DNA of 64,000 bases from Burkholderia sp. HI2500 (GTDB lineage: Bacteria; Pseudomonadota; Gammaproteobacteria; Burkholderiales; Burkholderiaceae), in contig NZ_NKFL01000007.1 of the NCBI RefSeq assembly GCF_002223055.1, positions 744,001 to 808,000 of the forward strand, written 5' to 3'. Positions 25,801 to 34,532 of this stretch are shown here, one piece after another. Position 1 is the first letter of the stretch; each line of letters begins with the position of its first letter. Under the pieces are notes generated by a model. The model saw nothing but the letters and a program-made list of their open reading frames with translations, searched no databases and was not told the DNA's origin. The position numbers and the translations under genes are program-made.

Positions 25801-27654
25801 CGAGCTGATGCCCGTCGAAGTCGACGTGGAAAGCGACGTGATCGCGCTGTTGGCCGACGACAACCCGGTCGATAGCGACGACACCCCCGTCGACAACGAA
25901 CTGACACTCGACGCCGTCGACGTCGACAGCGAATTCACCGCCTGATTCGTCGCATCGAGCTGCGACCCGTTGATCGCATCCGTGCTCGCCGAACTGATGC
26001 GCCCGGCCGCGACGTTGGTGATCTGGCGCTCGGTACCCGCTGCACCGACACTGACGACGCTGGTCGGATTCGTGCCCTTGAACGTGTACGTCACGCCGCC
26101 GATCGTCGCGCTCGCGGTCGGGTTCGGCGCCGCCGTCGTCGAGCCCGAGCCGAGCGCGACGTCGCCTGCATTGTTCGCCACGGCCGACGCGCCGAACGCC
26201 AGCGCCCCAGCGGCCGCGGCCGTCGACGTGTTGCCGAGCGCGAGCGAGCCGGTGCCCTGCGCGATGTTCGAATTGCCGATGGCGACCGCGCCGTCGCCGT
26301 TCGCCGTGTTGTTCGACCCGGCCGTGACCGCACCGGTGCCGATCGCGGTGCTCGGGTCGCCGATCGCCACCGCACCGTTGCCGCTGACCGTCTGGCTCGC
26401 GCCGAGCGCCACGGCGCCGGTACCGCCCAGCACCTTCGAGTTGAAGCCGCCGGCGATCGAACCCGGCCCGGCTGCGGCCGCGACCGAGTTCGAATCGCCG
26501 ATCGCCACGGTCGACCCCGCCGCCGCGACGCTGTTGATGCCGATGGCCGTCGCATTCGTGGCCGATGCCGTCGCACCGGGCCCCAGGGCGGTCGCCGAGA
26601 TGCCGGTCGCCAGCGCGGCATTACCGAGCGCGGTCGCGAACTGCTGCGTCGCGCTCGACTGGACGCCCATCGCGATCGAACTGACGCCCGTCGCCTTCGC
26701 GCTCGTGCCGAGCGCCATCGAGGTATCGGCGCCGGCCGTCGTGGCCGAACCCAGCGCGATCGAACTGGTGCCGAGCGACTGCGTGCCCGAGCCCGGTACG
26801 CCGGCCGTCCCGCCCCAGCCGATCGCGATCGACGACGTGCCCTTCGCACCGCTGTTCACCCCCATCGCCACGCCCGAATTGCCGGAAGCCAGCGCGCCGC
26901 TGCCCACGGCAACGGCGGCCGCGCCCGAGCTGGTCGATTGGTTGCCGAGGGACACCGAGCCCGTCAGGTCCGCATGCGATGCATAGCCCAGCGCGACACT
27001 TTGCGCGCCGGCGGCGCTCGCCCCGAGGCCCAGCGCCGCTGCGTATTGACCGGAAGCCAGCGCATTGTTGCCGAGCCCGATGGCCGACACACCGGTCGCG
27101 GCCGCACCACTGCCCATCGCCACCGACCCGCTTTGCGTCGCGCTCGACAGGTTGCCGATGGAAACCGAGTAATCGCCCGAACCGATCGCCTGCACGCCCA
27201 TCGACGTGCTGTTGACGCCCGTCGCCTGCGCGTTGATGCCGACGGCCGTCGAAGCGTCGCCCATCGCATGCGCCCCCGGGCCGAGTGCCGTGGCCGACAG
27301 CCCCTGTGCCGTCGCCAGATTGCCCAGGGCGGTGGAGTTCTGCTGCGCGGCACTCGACCCGACGCCGATCGCGATCGACGAGACGCCGCCGGTGGCCGTG
27401 CCGCCATCCGGGTTGTACTGCGCATGCGCACCGGCATGGAACAGCGCGAGATACGCGGACGTCATCAGCATGGTGAGCCGCCTGAGCGACGAGGCCGAGG
27501 TCGCGCCTGCGCGAACCGCGGCCGCTCCTGCGACGTCACGCCCCGGCGTGCCACGCGACGACGCGACGCGCTTGCCGCGCGCCCGATCAAGCTCCGAAGC
27601 CGCAACCCAGGCTCCCAATGCTTCGTTCCAGATCGACTTGAACGACTTGTTCAT
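22873..27654 (-). CDS. Trimeric autotransporter adhesin (YadA/Hia type)
   Basis: 1593 residues. It begins with an extended signal peptide (MNKSFKSIWNEALGAWVAASE, hydrophobic core about residues 55-77, ending AHAQ). A long YadA head follows, with dozens of degenerate 14-residue repeats such as SxAxGxxAxA, then a neck (STDAINGSQLDATNQAVNSL). The stalk is highly repetitive (SLSTSTSTG units, coded at about 24630-25930). A second head and neck (GTDAVNVSQLD, GTDAVNVNQLN) and a YadA anchor ending MLYQWK complete it. Three copies form one barrel and a surface fibre used for adhesion, biofilm and serum resistance. From memory, B. cenocepacia has such an adhesin (BCAS0236) near the afc genes. GAGGGAAG lies before the ATG. 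Confidence 0.95.
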   Translation of the reverse strand: MNKSFKSIWNEALGAWVAASELDRARGKRVASSRGTPGRDVAGAAAVRAGATSASSLRRLTMLMTSAYLALFHAGAHAQYNPDGGTATGGVSSIAIGVGSSAAQQNSTALGNLATAQGLSATALGPGAHAMGDASTAVGINAQATGVNSTSMGVQAIGSGDYSVSIGNLSSATQSGSVAMGSGAAATGVSAIGLGNNALASGQYAAALGLGASAAGAQSVALGYASHADLTGSVSLGNQSTSSGAAAVAVGSGALASGNSGVAMGVNSGAKGTSSIAIGWGGTAGVPGSGTQSLGTSSIALGSATTAGADTSMALGTSAKATGVSSIAMGVQSSATQQFATALGNAALATGISATALGPGATASATNATAIGINSVAAAGSTVAIGDSNSVAAAAGPGSIAGGFNSKVLGGTGAVALGASQTVSGNGAVAIGDPSTAIGTGAVTAGSNNTANGDGAVAIGNSNIAQGTGSLALGNTSTAAAAGALAFGASAVANNAGDVALGSGSTTAAPNPTASATIGGVTYTFKGTNPTSVVSVGAAGTERQITNVAAGRISSASTDAINGSQLDATNQAVNSLSTSTASSVSSLSTGVSSLSTGLSSANSAITSLSTSTSTGISSLSTGLSSTDSAVTSLSTSTSTGLSSANSAITSLSTSTSTGISSLSTGLSSTNSSVTSLSTSTSTGLSSVNSAITSLSTSTSTGIGSLSTGLSSTNSSVTSLSTSTSTGLSSANSAITSLSTSTSTGISSLSTGLSSTDSTVTSLSTSTSTGLSSANSAITSLSTSTSTGITSLSTGLSSTNSTVASLSTSTSTGLSSANSAITSLSTSTSTGLSSTNSSVTSLSTSTSTGISSLSTGLSSTNSTVTSLSTSTSTGISSLSTGLSSTNSTVTSLSTSTSTGISSLSTGLSSTNSSITSLSTSTSTVVGSLSTGLSTTNSTVTSLSTATSTSIGSLSTGLSSTTSSIASLSTSTSTTVGSLSTGLSSTNSNLTSLSTATSTGIGSLSTGLSSIANNNTNLGNSTAGAIGGGATYDPTTGTISAPSYVTYNSDGSTTINNNVGSAIDNINAHGIKYFHANSTAPDSQAIGLDSVAIGPNAISKVDGSIALGAGSVSDRATTPASGILRNGTASIPFNTTDQTLLGAVSVGDATSKTYRQITNVADGTGQQDAVTVRQLAGALQSFAVTGQKYFHANSTAADSLAVGAESVAVGPTTVVNGDHGVGIGNGAIVDQTAPGGIAIGQAASAAQADALALGSGATALGAQSVAQGANAKAVSVGSVALGSGALGNATDALALGAGASATFANSVALGAGSLTTVGALTNYVAYGLGSPQSSAGEVNIGNRQITGLAAGKNGTDAVNVSQLDSVANQLTTLIDQRTTNLGGQYTTNPNGANVPPGSTGPNSSAGGSGAVASGSNSTAVGNNALASGNGSTAFGVGSTASGSNSTAIGTGSNDGGRSNVVAVGSAESARQVVNVAAGTQGTDAVNVNQLNAVSNQFTQSLNTVNNQLTQMQQQIQQTDSMAREGIAATAAMASIPHMDRDSNFAMGVGTATFQGQKAMAVGVQARVTENLKATLNGGFAGSQRVVGAGMLYQWK
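24630..25930 (-). repeat. Tandem repeats coding the adhesin stalk
   Basis: About 1.3 kb of near-identical units alternate between an 18-residue form (SLSTSTSTGLSSANSAIT) and a 25-residue form that adds ISSLSTGL. The DNA repeats are close enough for unequal recombination, so stalk length probably differs between strains. The reading frame stays open on both strands, a composition artefact. Confidence 0.85.
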
Positions 27655-28485
27655 CTTGTCTTCCCTCGGTTCTCATGTGCTGGATGACGCAACGGCGAAC
27701 ACGGCAGCCGGCGAGAATGTCCTCAACACATTCCCATCGGTCTCGCGACGCCCTGCCACTCACTTTGGATCACTAACTAAACAACCCGGTAACGCTGCTC
27801 GACACGCGCGATGGATATCGCGATCACGCGATCGCGCGCCGCCCGTGCCAGTCGACACGAGGCGACGCGACGATCGCCGGTTATCGAATCATGGAAGCCG
27901 ACACGGCAATCCCGGCGGCTCGACGCCGGGCGTGCCGTTCATCCGCGCACGCGCGCGCCGTCGCGCCGAACCCGCGACGACCTCGAATCTCATGGAAAAG
28001 CGTCATTCAGACGCCGGATGGGCGGAAGCCGGCCCGCACCCGGGGGCGGCCCGCCCTGTTTCATTCAGGAGGAGGATGACGCCGTGCGATCCCCGGGGCT
28101 GAAGCATGCGCCGCCGGTTCGTGCGAACCGGTGCGTTGGCCTGTCATGCCTGTTGTGTTCATCGTTTTCGTACCCGCCTGATTCGAAAGCGCGCCGCGCG
28201 CGACCGTTCCCCGATGGATCGAACCCTCGGACGGCCCACGCGCAGCCACGCACCCCTTCCGTCCGGCCTTCAAACGCCTTTCCGGAATCCCGGAACAGCA
28301 TCGACGACTCGCCGGACGACCCCTGCACCGAATTAATCGATCGAATTTCGTTGATGATTTCGTCTCGACCGGTGCGTCATGCCCAACTGCATTCCAGAAC
28401 TCACCGATTTCTCTTATATAGCAACGTATTCGGTGAATAATGAAATCTGCATTACCCTCGTGCCAGTTATTCTCTTGCCGACGCG

Positions 28486-28502
28486 ATCCCATATCATGGG
28501 AT
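28486..28502. promoter_or_regulatory. Short palindrome in the adhesin-regulator gap
   Basis: ATCCCAT-atc-ATGGGAT, perfect 7-bp arms around 3 bp. Size and setting fit an operator. No protein can be assigned. Confidence 0.35.
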
Positions 28503-28639
28503 ATAACATCGATCAATGTCTCATTGGTATCGCATGCATCGGAATAGAACTTCGGCATGCGATCCACGCGATCCAGACCGTTTGAAAGAACCGATTCCAG
28601 CCGCGCCGGGGCTAGTTTGCTGGCATTCGTCAGAACGAA

Positions 28640-28673
28640 CCTTTTCCCGAGCGGAAAAACCCTTTTCCCGAGC
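28640..28673. promoter_or_regulatory. 13-bp direct repeat, possible response-regulator site
   Basis: CCTTTTCCCGAGC occurs at 28640-28652 and again at 28661-28673, 21 bp apart (two helical turns, same face). Tandem direct repeats at this spacing are typical of sites for AraC-like or response-regulator dimers. The neighbouring gene codes for exactly such a hybrid regulator. Confidence 0.45.
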
Positions 28674-29098
28674 AGACAGCATTTACATTCATACATTCCA
28701 ACGCAAATTGCGATTTCACGATTAACACGATTTCGACCCGCCGACAGAAAAAAAATTAATCACGCAACTCACAATTTCTTCATTCTTTTCACATAGCAGG
28801 CGTCGACTTCTGAACGCACGCCAAACTGATTCACCGCCCCTTCCCATTCCCATTATTCCGAATTGATCCGGCAATAAAGACCGATTATTAAAAACCGATC
28901 CGGCATGTTTTTCCACTTCCGTTTCTTCCGGCCGGACGCCGTGGCGGCAAGCACGCAACATCCCCGCCGAACAAGCCCCCACATGCCACACGGAATCCTC
29001 ACAATGTGACCTGTGGTCGGCATATAATTTTTCGCAACAATCGTGCAGACCGCGATGCACGTCATCTGACCGGCCACCCTTCCACCGCCTCCGCAACC

Positions 29099-29935
29099 AT
29101 GTCATCCCGCTCGTCCAGTCCGGCGTCGCCTCGTCCCACGCCGGATCTTGCTGACGCACATATTCTTGTCGTCGACGATCGCCCGAACGACCTGCGGCTC
29201 CTCACCGAAATCCTGCGGGCCGCACGGTGCCGGATCAGCGTCGCGTTCGACGGGCTGCAGGCGTATCACCGTGCGCAGGCGATCGCGCCCGACCTGATCC
29301 TGATGGATGTCCGCATGCCGCGCATGGACGGTTTCGCGGCGTGCCGGCTGCTGGCGTCGACGCCTTCGACGCAATCGATCCCGGTCATCATCCTGACGGC
29401 CGCGGGCGATCTCGAGGATCGCATCGCGGGGCTCGAAACCGGTGCGATCGACTACATCATCAAGCCGTTCGAGCCGACCGAAGTGCTGGCCCGGATCCGC
29501 AATCACCTGAAACGCGCGCGGCGCAGCCAGCCGTTCGCGCATCTGCCCGAGCTGCCCGACAACCCGGAGGCGGCCCTCGTGCGCGCGGCGTCCGAGGTCC
29601 TGCTGCGCGACCTGCGCCATCCGCCGGCGCTCGAGGATCTCGCCAGGCAGGTCGGCACGCACGAGAAGCGCCTGTCCCGCGTGTTCCGCGACCATCTCGG
29701 CCAGACCGTGTTCGAATATCTGCGCGACACGCGCCTGCGCGCCGCGATGCACTTTCTCGCGGAGACGTCGATGGGGATCGGCGACATCGCCGAGGAAATC
29801 GGCTTTTCCACGCCCGGCAACTTCGCCACCGCCTTCCGCGAGCGCTTCGGCATCACGCCGTCCGACTGGCGGCGCCAGCGCCATGCGGTCAATGCCCCGC
29901 CCGCCACACCCGGGGCGCACCATCACGATGGGTAG
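29099..29935 (+). CDS. Response regulator with receiver and AraC-type DNA-binding domains
   Basis: 278 residues from ATG 29099. Receiver domain at about 20-140 with acidic pocket VVDDRPND, phospho-acceptor D70 in LILMDVRMPRMDG and the switch lysine in DYIIKPFEP. An AraC/XylS double helix-turn-helix lies at about 185-265 (LEDLARQVGTHEKRLSRVFRDHLGQ; MGIGDIAEEIGFSTPGNFATAFRERFGITPSDW). This architecture is uncommon compared with OmpR or NarL types. Its end overlaps the kinase start by 8 bp, so the pair is coupled. The adhesin across the non-coding gap is a plausible target, by position only. Confidence 0.9.
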   Translation: MSSRSSSPASPRPTPDLADAHILVVDDRPNDLRLLTEILRAARCRISVAFDGLQAYHRAQAIAPDLILMDVRMPRMDGFAACRLLASTPSTQSIPVIILTAAGDLEDRIAGLETGAIDYIIKPFEPTEVLARIRNHLKRARRSQPFAHLPELPDNPEAALVRAASEVLLRDLRHPPALEDLARQVGTHEKRLSRVFRDHLGQTVFEYLRDTRLRAAMHFLAETSMGIGDIAEEIGFSTPGNFATAFRERFGITPSDWRRQRHAVNAPPATPGAHHHDG

Positions 29936-32273
29936 GCGCCACGCGGCATGGGCAGCCGGATGTCGCGCGGTGCTGCTGCTCCTGCTCGCGATGGCCGTCA
30001 CCTGCGCGACGGCGCACGCCGCGTCGACGCCGAACCCCGCGCAACTGGACGCCGTGTCGGTCTTCGAGGACGCGAGCACGACGATGTCCGCCGAACAGGT
30101 CGCCGCACGGCTCGCCGATCCGGCGCATGGCACGCCGGTGGCCGGCACGTCGTCGTTCAACGTCGAGTTCTCGCGATCGGCGTGGTGGATCCGCGCCACG
30201 CTGACCAACCGCGACAGCGCCGCGCGCCCGCTGGTGCTGGTGATTCGTGACGCCCGCGTCGACCAGGCGGACTTCTATCTCGGCCGGAACGGCGGGTGGA
30301 CGCTCGACAACCGCTTCCCGGCCGCCGGCGCCGGTAGTGACGCCCGACCGTCATCGCGCTACCCGGCACTCGACGTCACGTTGCGTGCCGGCGAAAGCGT
30401 CCCCGTCCTGATCCGCGTCACGTCGCGCAAGGAAATGCGGCTCGCGCCGGCCGCGTTCACGCGCGCGGCATGGGATGCGCTGGAACGGCGCGCGACGATG
30501 TGGGACTTCGGCTTCTTCGGCGGGTTGCTCGCGCTGATGTGGTGCGCGCTGCTGATCGGGTTCTTTTCGCGCAGCGGCGTGTTTCACGTGCTGGCCGCGG
30601 TGGCGCTGGGCACGACACTGTTCGAAGCGGCTTACCGCGGCTATCTGGCGCTGGCGTTGCCGCCTGCGCTGCGTGAATGGTCGGCGCGCGGCGAAGTGAT
30701 CTTCGCGTACCTGGCGGTGTCGTGCTTCGTCGTCTTCATCCTGATGGTCGCCCGGCGCGAGCAGGCGAAGCTGCCGATGCGCGCGATCTACATGGCCTTC
30801 CTCGCGCTCGAAGGGATCGGCATGATCGGCGCCGCCTGCGGCGACCTGCTGACGTTCACGTGGTTCTGCCTGCGGCTGAACGCGGTGCTCGGGATCGTCA
30901 ACATCAGCCTCGCGCTGCTGCTCGCGATCCGCCGGACGCCGACCGGCCGCGTGATGCTGATCGCCATCGCGATCGCCACCTTCAACATGTTGATCCGCGT
31001 GCTCGACGGCATGAACACGCTGCCGCCGGCGCTCGCGTGGCTGAAATCCGACATCTTCCCGAACCCCGTCATCGCGATCGTCGGGCTCGCCACGCACCTG
31101 CTGGTGCTGGCCGCATGGATCCACCACGTCGGCCGCCAGCGTACCGAGGCGAGGAAGCGGCTCGAACACTGGCAGCTCACCGAGCAGGATCGCCTGCGCG
31201 ACGAAGTCGCACGCCGCACGCTCGCGCTCAACGACGCGCTGCAGCAGGTGACGACCCACATGCAGCAGAAGATCGAGACGCTCGGCTACGTCAGCCACGA
31301 CCTGCGCGCGCCGCTGTCCACGATCAATGGCTATGCGAAGCTGCTGCTGCAAGGCGCGACGCGCGGCCAGGCGCGGCTGATCCGGTCGATCGACCGCAGC
31401 ATCCGCTACCAGCTCACGCTGATCGATGAGCTGCTCGCGTTCACGAAGGCTGAGCTGCAGCCGCTCGGCGTGACGCCGGATGCGACCGACCTGCCCGGCC
31501 TGCTCGACGACATCGGCCACTATGCGCTCGCGCTGTGCGCGCAGCAGGACAACCGGTTCGTCTACCGGCCGGCCACGCCGCTGCCGCGCACGGTGTCGAT
31601 CGATGGCATGCGGCTGCAGCAGGTGCTGCTCAACCTGCTGTCCAACGCATCGAAGTTCACGCGCGACGGCACGGTCACGCTGTCGATTCATGCCGCGCGC
31701 GAAGGCGACGCCTGGCGCCTGCTGTTCGAAGTGGCCGATACGGGCATCGGGATCGACATCAGCGGCAACCGCGACATCTTCCGCGCGTACCAGCAGGTGC
31801 AGGCCGTGAACGGCGGCACCGGGCTCGGCCTGTTCATCGCGCAGCGCATCGTCGGCGCGATGGCGGGCGAGCTGGCCGTCGCCAGCCAGCCGGGCGTCGG
31901 CACGGCATTCTCGTTCGCGATCGTCGCGCCCGCCGTCGGGCACGCGCTCGTGCCGGTGTCGGAGCTCGTCCGGCGGTTTCATCCGGACGGCGAGGCCGAG
32001 CCGGATGACACCGCGCCCACGATGCCGTGCCCGCCCGACGATGCGCTCGACCAGTTGATCCTGCTGGCCGACAACGGGCAGCTGACCGATATCGAGGCAT
32101 GGCTCGGCCCGTATGCGGACGAGCCGGATTACGCGGCCTTCGTGCGGGACGTGCGCGAACACCTCGATGCACTGGACCTGGACGCGATCGGGAAACTGGC
32201 CAGCTCGCTGAAACAGGCGCGCCGCGCCGCGACGGCGTTCGACGCCGAAGCCGACGCGGCCGGGCCGGCCTGA
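29928..32273 (+). CDS. 7TM-DISM sensor histidine kinase
   Basis: 781 residues from ATG 29928. Signal peptide (to about 32, ending AHAAS), a periplasmic 7TMR-DISMED2 beta domain (about 35-170), seven helices of the 7TMR-DISM module (about 185-400), a coiled linker, HisKA with H457 in GYVSHDLRAPLSTINGYAKLL, and a HATPase with N-box LLNLLSNASKF, G1 VADTGIGI and G2 GGTGLGLFIAQR. A roughly 110-residue acidic helical tail follows (LDQLILLADNGQLTDIEAWL). DISM domains are thought to sense carbohydrate or other small ligands outside. Partner of the overlapping receiver-AraC regulator. Confidence 0.9.
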   Translation: MGRRHAAWAAGCRAVLLLLLAMAVTCATAHAASTPNPAQLDAVSVFEDASTTMSAEQVAARLADPAHGTPVAGTSSFNVEFSRSAWWIRATLTNRDSAARPLVLVIRDARVDQADFYLGRNGGWTLDNRFPAAGAGSDARPSSRYPALDVTLRAGESVPVLIRVTSRKEMRLAPAAFTRAAWDALERRATMWDFGFFGGLLALMWCALLIGFFSRSGVFHVLAAVALGTTLFEAAYRGYLALALPPALREWSARGEVIFAYLAVSCFVVFILMVARREQAKLPMRAIYMAFLALEGIGMIGAACGDLLTFTWFCLRLNAVLGIVNISLALLLAIRRTPTGRVMLIAIAIATFNMLIRVLDGMNTLPPALAWLKSDIFPNPVIAIVGLATHLLVLAAWIHHVGRQRTEARKRLEHWQLTEQDRLRDEVARRTLALNDALQQVTTHMQQKIETLGYVSHDLRAPLSTINGYAKLLLQGATRGQARLIRSIDRSIRYQLTLIDELLAFTKAELQPLGVTPDATDLPGLLDDIGHYALALCAQQDNRFVYRPATPLPRTVSIDGMRLQQVLLNLLSNASKFTRDGTVTLSIHAAREGDAWRLLFEVADTGIGIDISGNRDIFRAYQQVQAVNGGTGLGLFIAQRIVGAMAGELAVASQPGVGTAFSFAIVAPAVGHALVPVSELVRRFHPDGEAEPDDTAPTMPCPPDDALDQLILLADNGQLTDIEAWLGPYADEPDYAAFVRDVREHLDALDLDAIGKLASSLKQARRAATAFDAEADAAGPA

Positions 32274-32406
32274 CGGCACGGGCCACCGCGGCGCGCACGC
32301 GCCGATCGGGCACCGGCCGGCCGCCGGATGCGACCGCCCGCGAATTGACACCGGCCACCGTCGCGTCAGCACGCGTCGTGCCGCGCCCCCCGCCGGACGA
32401 TGCGCG

Positions 32407-33495
32407 CTACAGCCGCCGCATCGTCGAAACCAGCGCGGCGCCCTCGTCGGGCGAGGCCGGCCGCGCCCGCACCGGGTCGCGCTCCGGCCTCGGCGCACCG
32501 AGCCCCGTGCCGCCCGTGCGCCGCCGCGCGGCGTGCCGCTCGATCACCCGTTGCAGCACGCAGAACACGCACAGCAGCGCGCCGATCACGATCCGCGTCC
32601 ACCACGAACTCAACGTACCGTCGAACGTGATCAGCACCTGGATCGTGCCGAGGATGCCGACGCCGAACACCGAGCCGACCACGTAGCCCACGCCGCCGGT
32701 GAGCAGCGTGCCGCCGATCACGGTCGCGGCGATCGCGTCGAGTTCCATGCCCTGGGCCTGCAACCCGTAGCCCGACAGCACGTACAGCGTGAACACGACG
32801 CCGCCGAGCGCCGAACAGAAGCCGCTCAGCGCGTACACGCCGACCTTCGTGCGCGCGACCGGCAGCCCCATCAGCAGCGCCGAGCGCTCGTTGCCGCCGA
32901 TCGCGTAGACGTTGCGGCCGAAGCGCGTGAAATGCGCGACGTAGATCGCGCCGGCCAGCGTCGCGAGCGCGATCAACGCGCCCGCGCTCAGCGTGCCGCC
33001 GCCCACCGGCACGCTGAAGCCCGCGATCGCATGAAACACCGGCTCGTTGATCGTGATCGACTGCGTCGTGATCAGGAAGCACGCGCCGCGCGCGAGAAAC
33101 ATCCCGGCGAGCGTGACGATGAACGGCTGCAGCCGGAAATAATGGATCAGCGCCCCCATCGCCGCGCCGTACAGCGCGCCGAACGCGAGCACCAGCGGCA
33201 CGATCACCCACACGGGCCAGTGCAGCCGCTCGGCGCCGACCGCGCAGAAGATCGTCGTCAGCGCGACGACCGAGCCGACCGACAGGTCGATCCCGCCCGA
33301 CACGATCACGAACGTCATCCCGATCGCGACGATCAACAGGAACGCGTTGTCGACGAGCAGCCCGGTCAGCACCTGCATCGAAAAGAAGCCCGTGTAGGTC
33401 ACGGACCCGAAGCCGAACAGCGCGGCGAACAGCACGATCGTCACGACGATCGGCAGCGTGCGCGGGTCGGCGAGCCGGCCAAGGAATCGGTTCAT
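32407..33495 (-). CDS. yjfF: Sugar ABC transporter permease, YjfF type
   Basis: 362 residues from ATG 33493-33495, overlapping ytfT by 4 bp. About eight to ten helices and the branched-chain/ribose permease signature VAIGMTFVIVSGGIDLSVGSVVAL. The later block GGVVFTLYVLSGYG...MELDAIAATVIGGTLLTGGVGY is typical. The C-terminus carries an unusual 35-residue Arg/Pro-rich tail (RHAARRRTGGTGLG...). Last gene of a four-gene importer operon resembling E. coli YtfQRT-YjfF, which takes up galactofuranose. Confidence 0.88.
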   Translation of the reverse strand: MNRFLGRLADPRTLPIVVTIVLFAALFGFGSVTYTGFFSMQVLTGLLVDNAFLLIVAIGMTFVIVSGGIDLSVGSVVALTTIFCAVGAERLHWPVWVIVPLVLAFGALYGAAMGALIHYFRLQPFIVTLAGMFLARGACFLITTQSITINEPVFHAIAGFSVPVGGGTLSAGALIALATLAGAIYVAHFTRFGRNVYAIGGNERSALLMGLPVARTKVGVYALSGFCSALGGVVFTLYVLSGYGLQAQGMELDAIAATVIGGTLLTGGVGYVVGSVFGVGILGTIQVLITFDGTLSSWWTRIVIGALLCVFCVLQRVIERHAARRRTGGTGLGAPRPERDPVRARPASPDEGAALVSTMRRL

Positions 33496-34532
33496 CGCGG
33501 CGTCGCTCCGGAAGTGGCGCGCGAACGCGCGGAAGGTAGCAGCCGCGACGCATGCCGGACGACCGACGCACGGGCGGCCTCCGACTGGATCAGCGTCACG
33601 ACGATCACGACGACCGCCTTGACGACGAGCGTCGCCTCCGGCGGCACGCCGATCGAATAGGTCGTGTAGGTCAGCGTCTGGATGATCAGCGCGCCGAGCA
33701 CCGAGCCGGCGAGGCTGAAACGGCCGCCGAGCAGCGACGTGCCGCCGAGCGTCACCGCGAGGATCGCGTCGAGTTCGAGCAGCAGCCCCGCGTTGTTGCC
33801 GTCGGCGCTGCGCACGTTCGAGCTGGCCAGGATGCCCGCGAGCGCCGACATCACGCCTGAAAACAGATACACGCCGAACACGATCGCCCCCGAGCGCAGG
33901 CCGACGAGCCGTGTCGCGACCGGGTTCACGCCGATTGCGCGGATGAACAGCCCGAGCGCGGTGCGGTTCACCAGCAGCGCGGTCGCGGCGATCGTCGCCA
34001 GCGCGATCCACACCGCGCACGGCACGGCCGCGACATAGCCGCCGCCGAGCGCGAGATAGCCGGGCGCGCCGATCGGGATGATCTGGCCGCCCGTCAGCAG
34101 TTGCGCGACGCCGCGGCCGGCCACCATCAGGATCAGCGTCGCGATGATCGGCTGCATCCCGACGAACGCCACCAGCAGCCCGTTCCATGCGCCGGCCAGC
34201 AGCCCGACGCCGAGCGCGGCAGCCAGCGCCACGCCGATTCGCGACGGGTCCGCTTCGAGCACGATCGCCGCGGCCGCCCCGGCGATCGCGACGATCGCGC
34301 CGACCGAGATGTCGATCCCGCGGGTCGCGATCACGAGCGTCATCCCGAGCGACACGATCACGAGCGGCGCCGCGCGGTTCAGGATGTCGACCGGCGCGCC
34401 GAACAGGTGACCGTCGAGCAGCGTGATCGACAGGAAGCCCGGGCGATACGCGACGTCGAGCGCGAACAGCAGCGCGAGCGTCAGCACCGGCCATACGAGC
34501 GAATGACGGAACAACGTGCGCAGCCGCGTCAT
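33492..34532 (-). CDS. ytfT: Sugar ABC transporter permease, YtfT type
   Basis: 346 residues from ATG 34530-34532, overlapping the ATPase gene by 4 bp. It has the same family signature as YjfF (VSLGMTLVIATRGIDISVGAIVAIAGA) and the conserved LELDAILAVTLGGTSLLGGRFSL. YtfT and YjfF form the heterodimeric membrane channel of the importer. Confidence 0.88.
   Translation of the reverse strand: MTRLRTLFRHSLVWPVLTLALLFALDVAYRPGFLSITLLDGHLFGAPVDILNRAAPLVIVSLGMTLVIATRGIDISVGAIVAIAGAAAAIVLEADPSRIGVALAAALGVGLLAGAWNGLLVAFVGMQPIIATLILMVAGRGVAQLLTGGQIIPIGAPGYLALGGGYVAAVPCAVWIALATIAATALLVNRTALGLFIRAIGVNPVATRLVGLRSGAIVFGVYLFSGVMSALAGILASSNVRSADGNNAGLLLELDAILAVTLGGTSLLGGRFSLAGSVLGALIIQTLTYTTYSIGVPPEATLVVKAVVVIVVTLIQSEAARASVVRHASRLLPSARSRATSGATPR

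Larger units (their letters stand above)
27655..29098. other. 1.4-kb AT-rich non-coding region between the adhesin and the two-component system
   Basis: No gene I can support. The half from about 28340 to 29090 is clearly richer in A/T than the flanking genes. It lies between the divergent adhesin gene and response regulator gene and must hold both promoters. It includes a 7-bp-arm palindrome at 28486-28502 and a 13-bp direct repeat at 28640-28673. A small RNA cannot be excluded. Confidence 0.55.

Noticed and set aside
24630..25930. CRISPR-like or satellite repeat array
   Set aside because: The repeats are in frame and encode the adhesin stalk, with no unique spacers.
24569..26986. Long plus-strand open frames opposite the adhesin stalk and head (Val/Asp-rich and Ala/Pro-rich)
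   Set aside because: They are antisense shadows of the repeat-rich adhesin; the repetition is inherited and there is no family, start signal or separate function.
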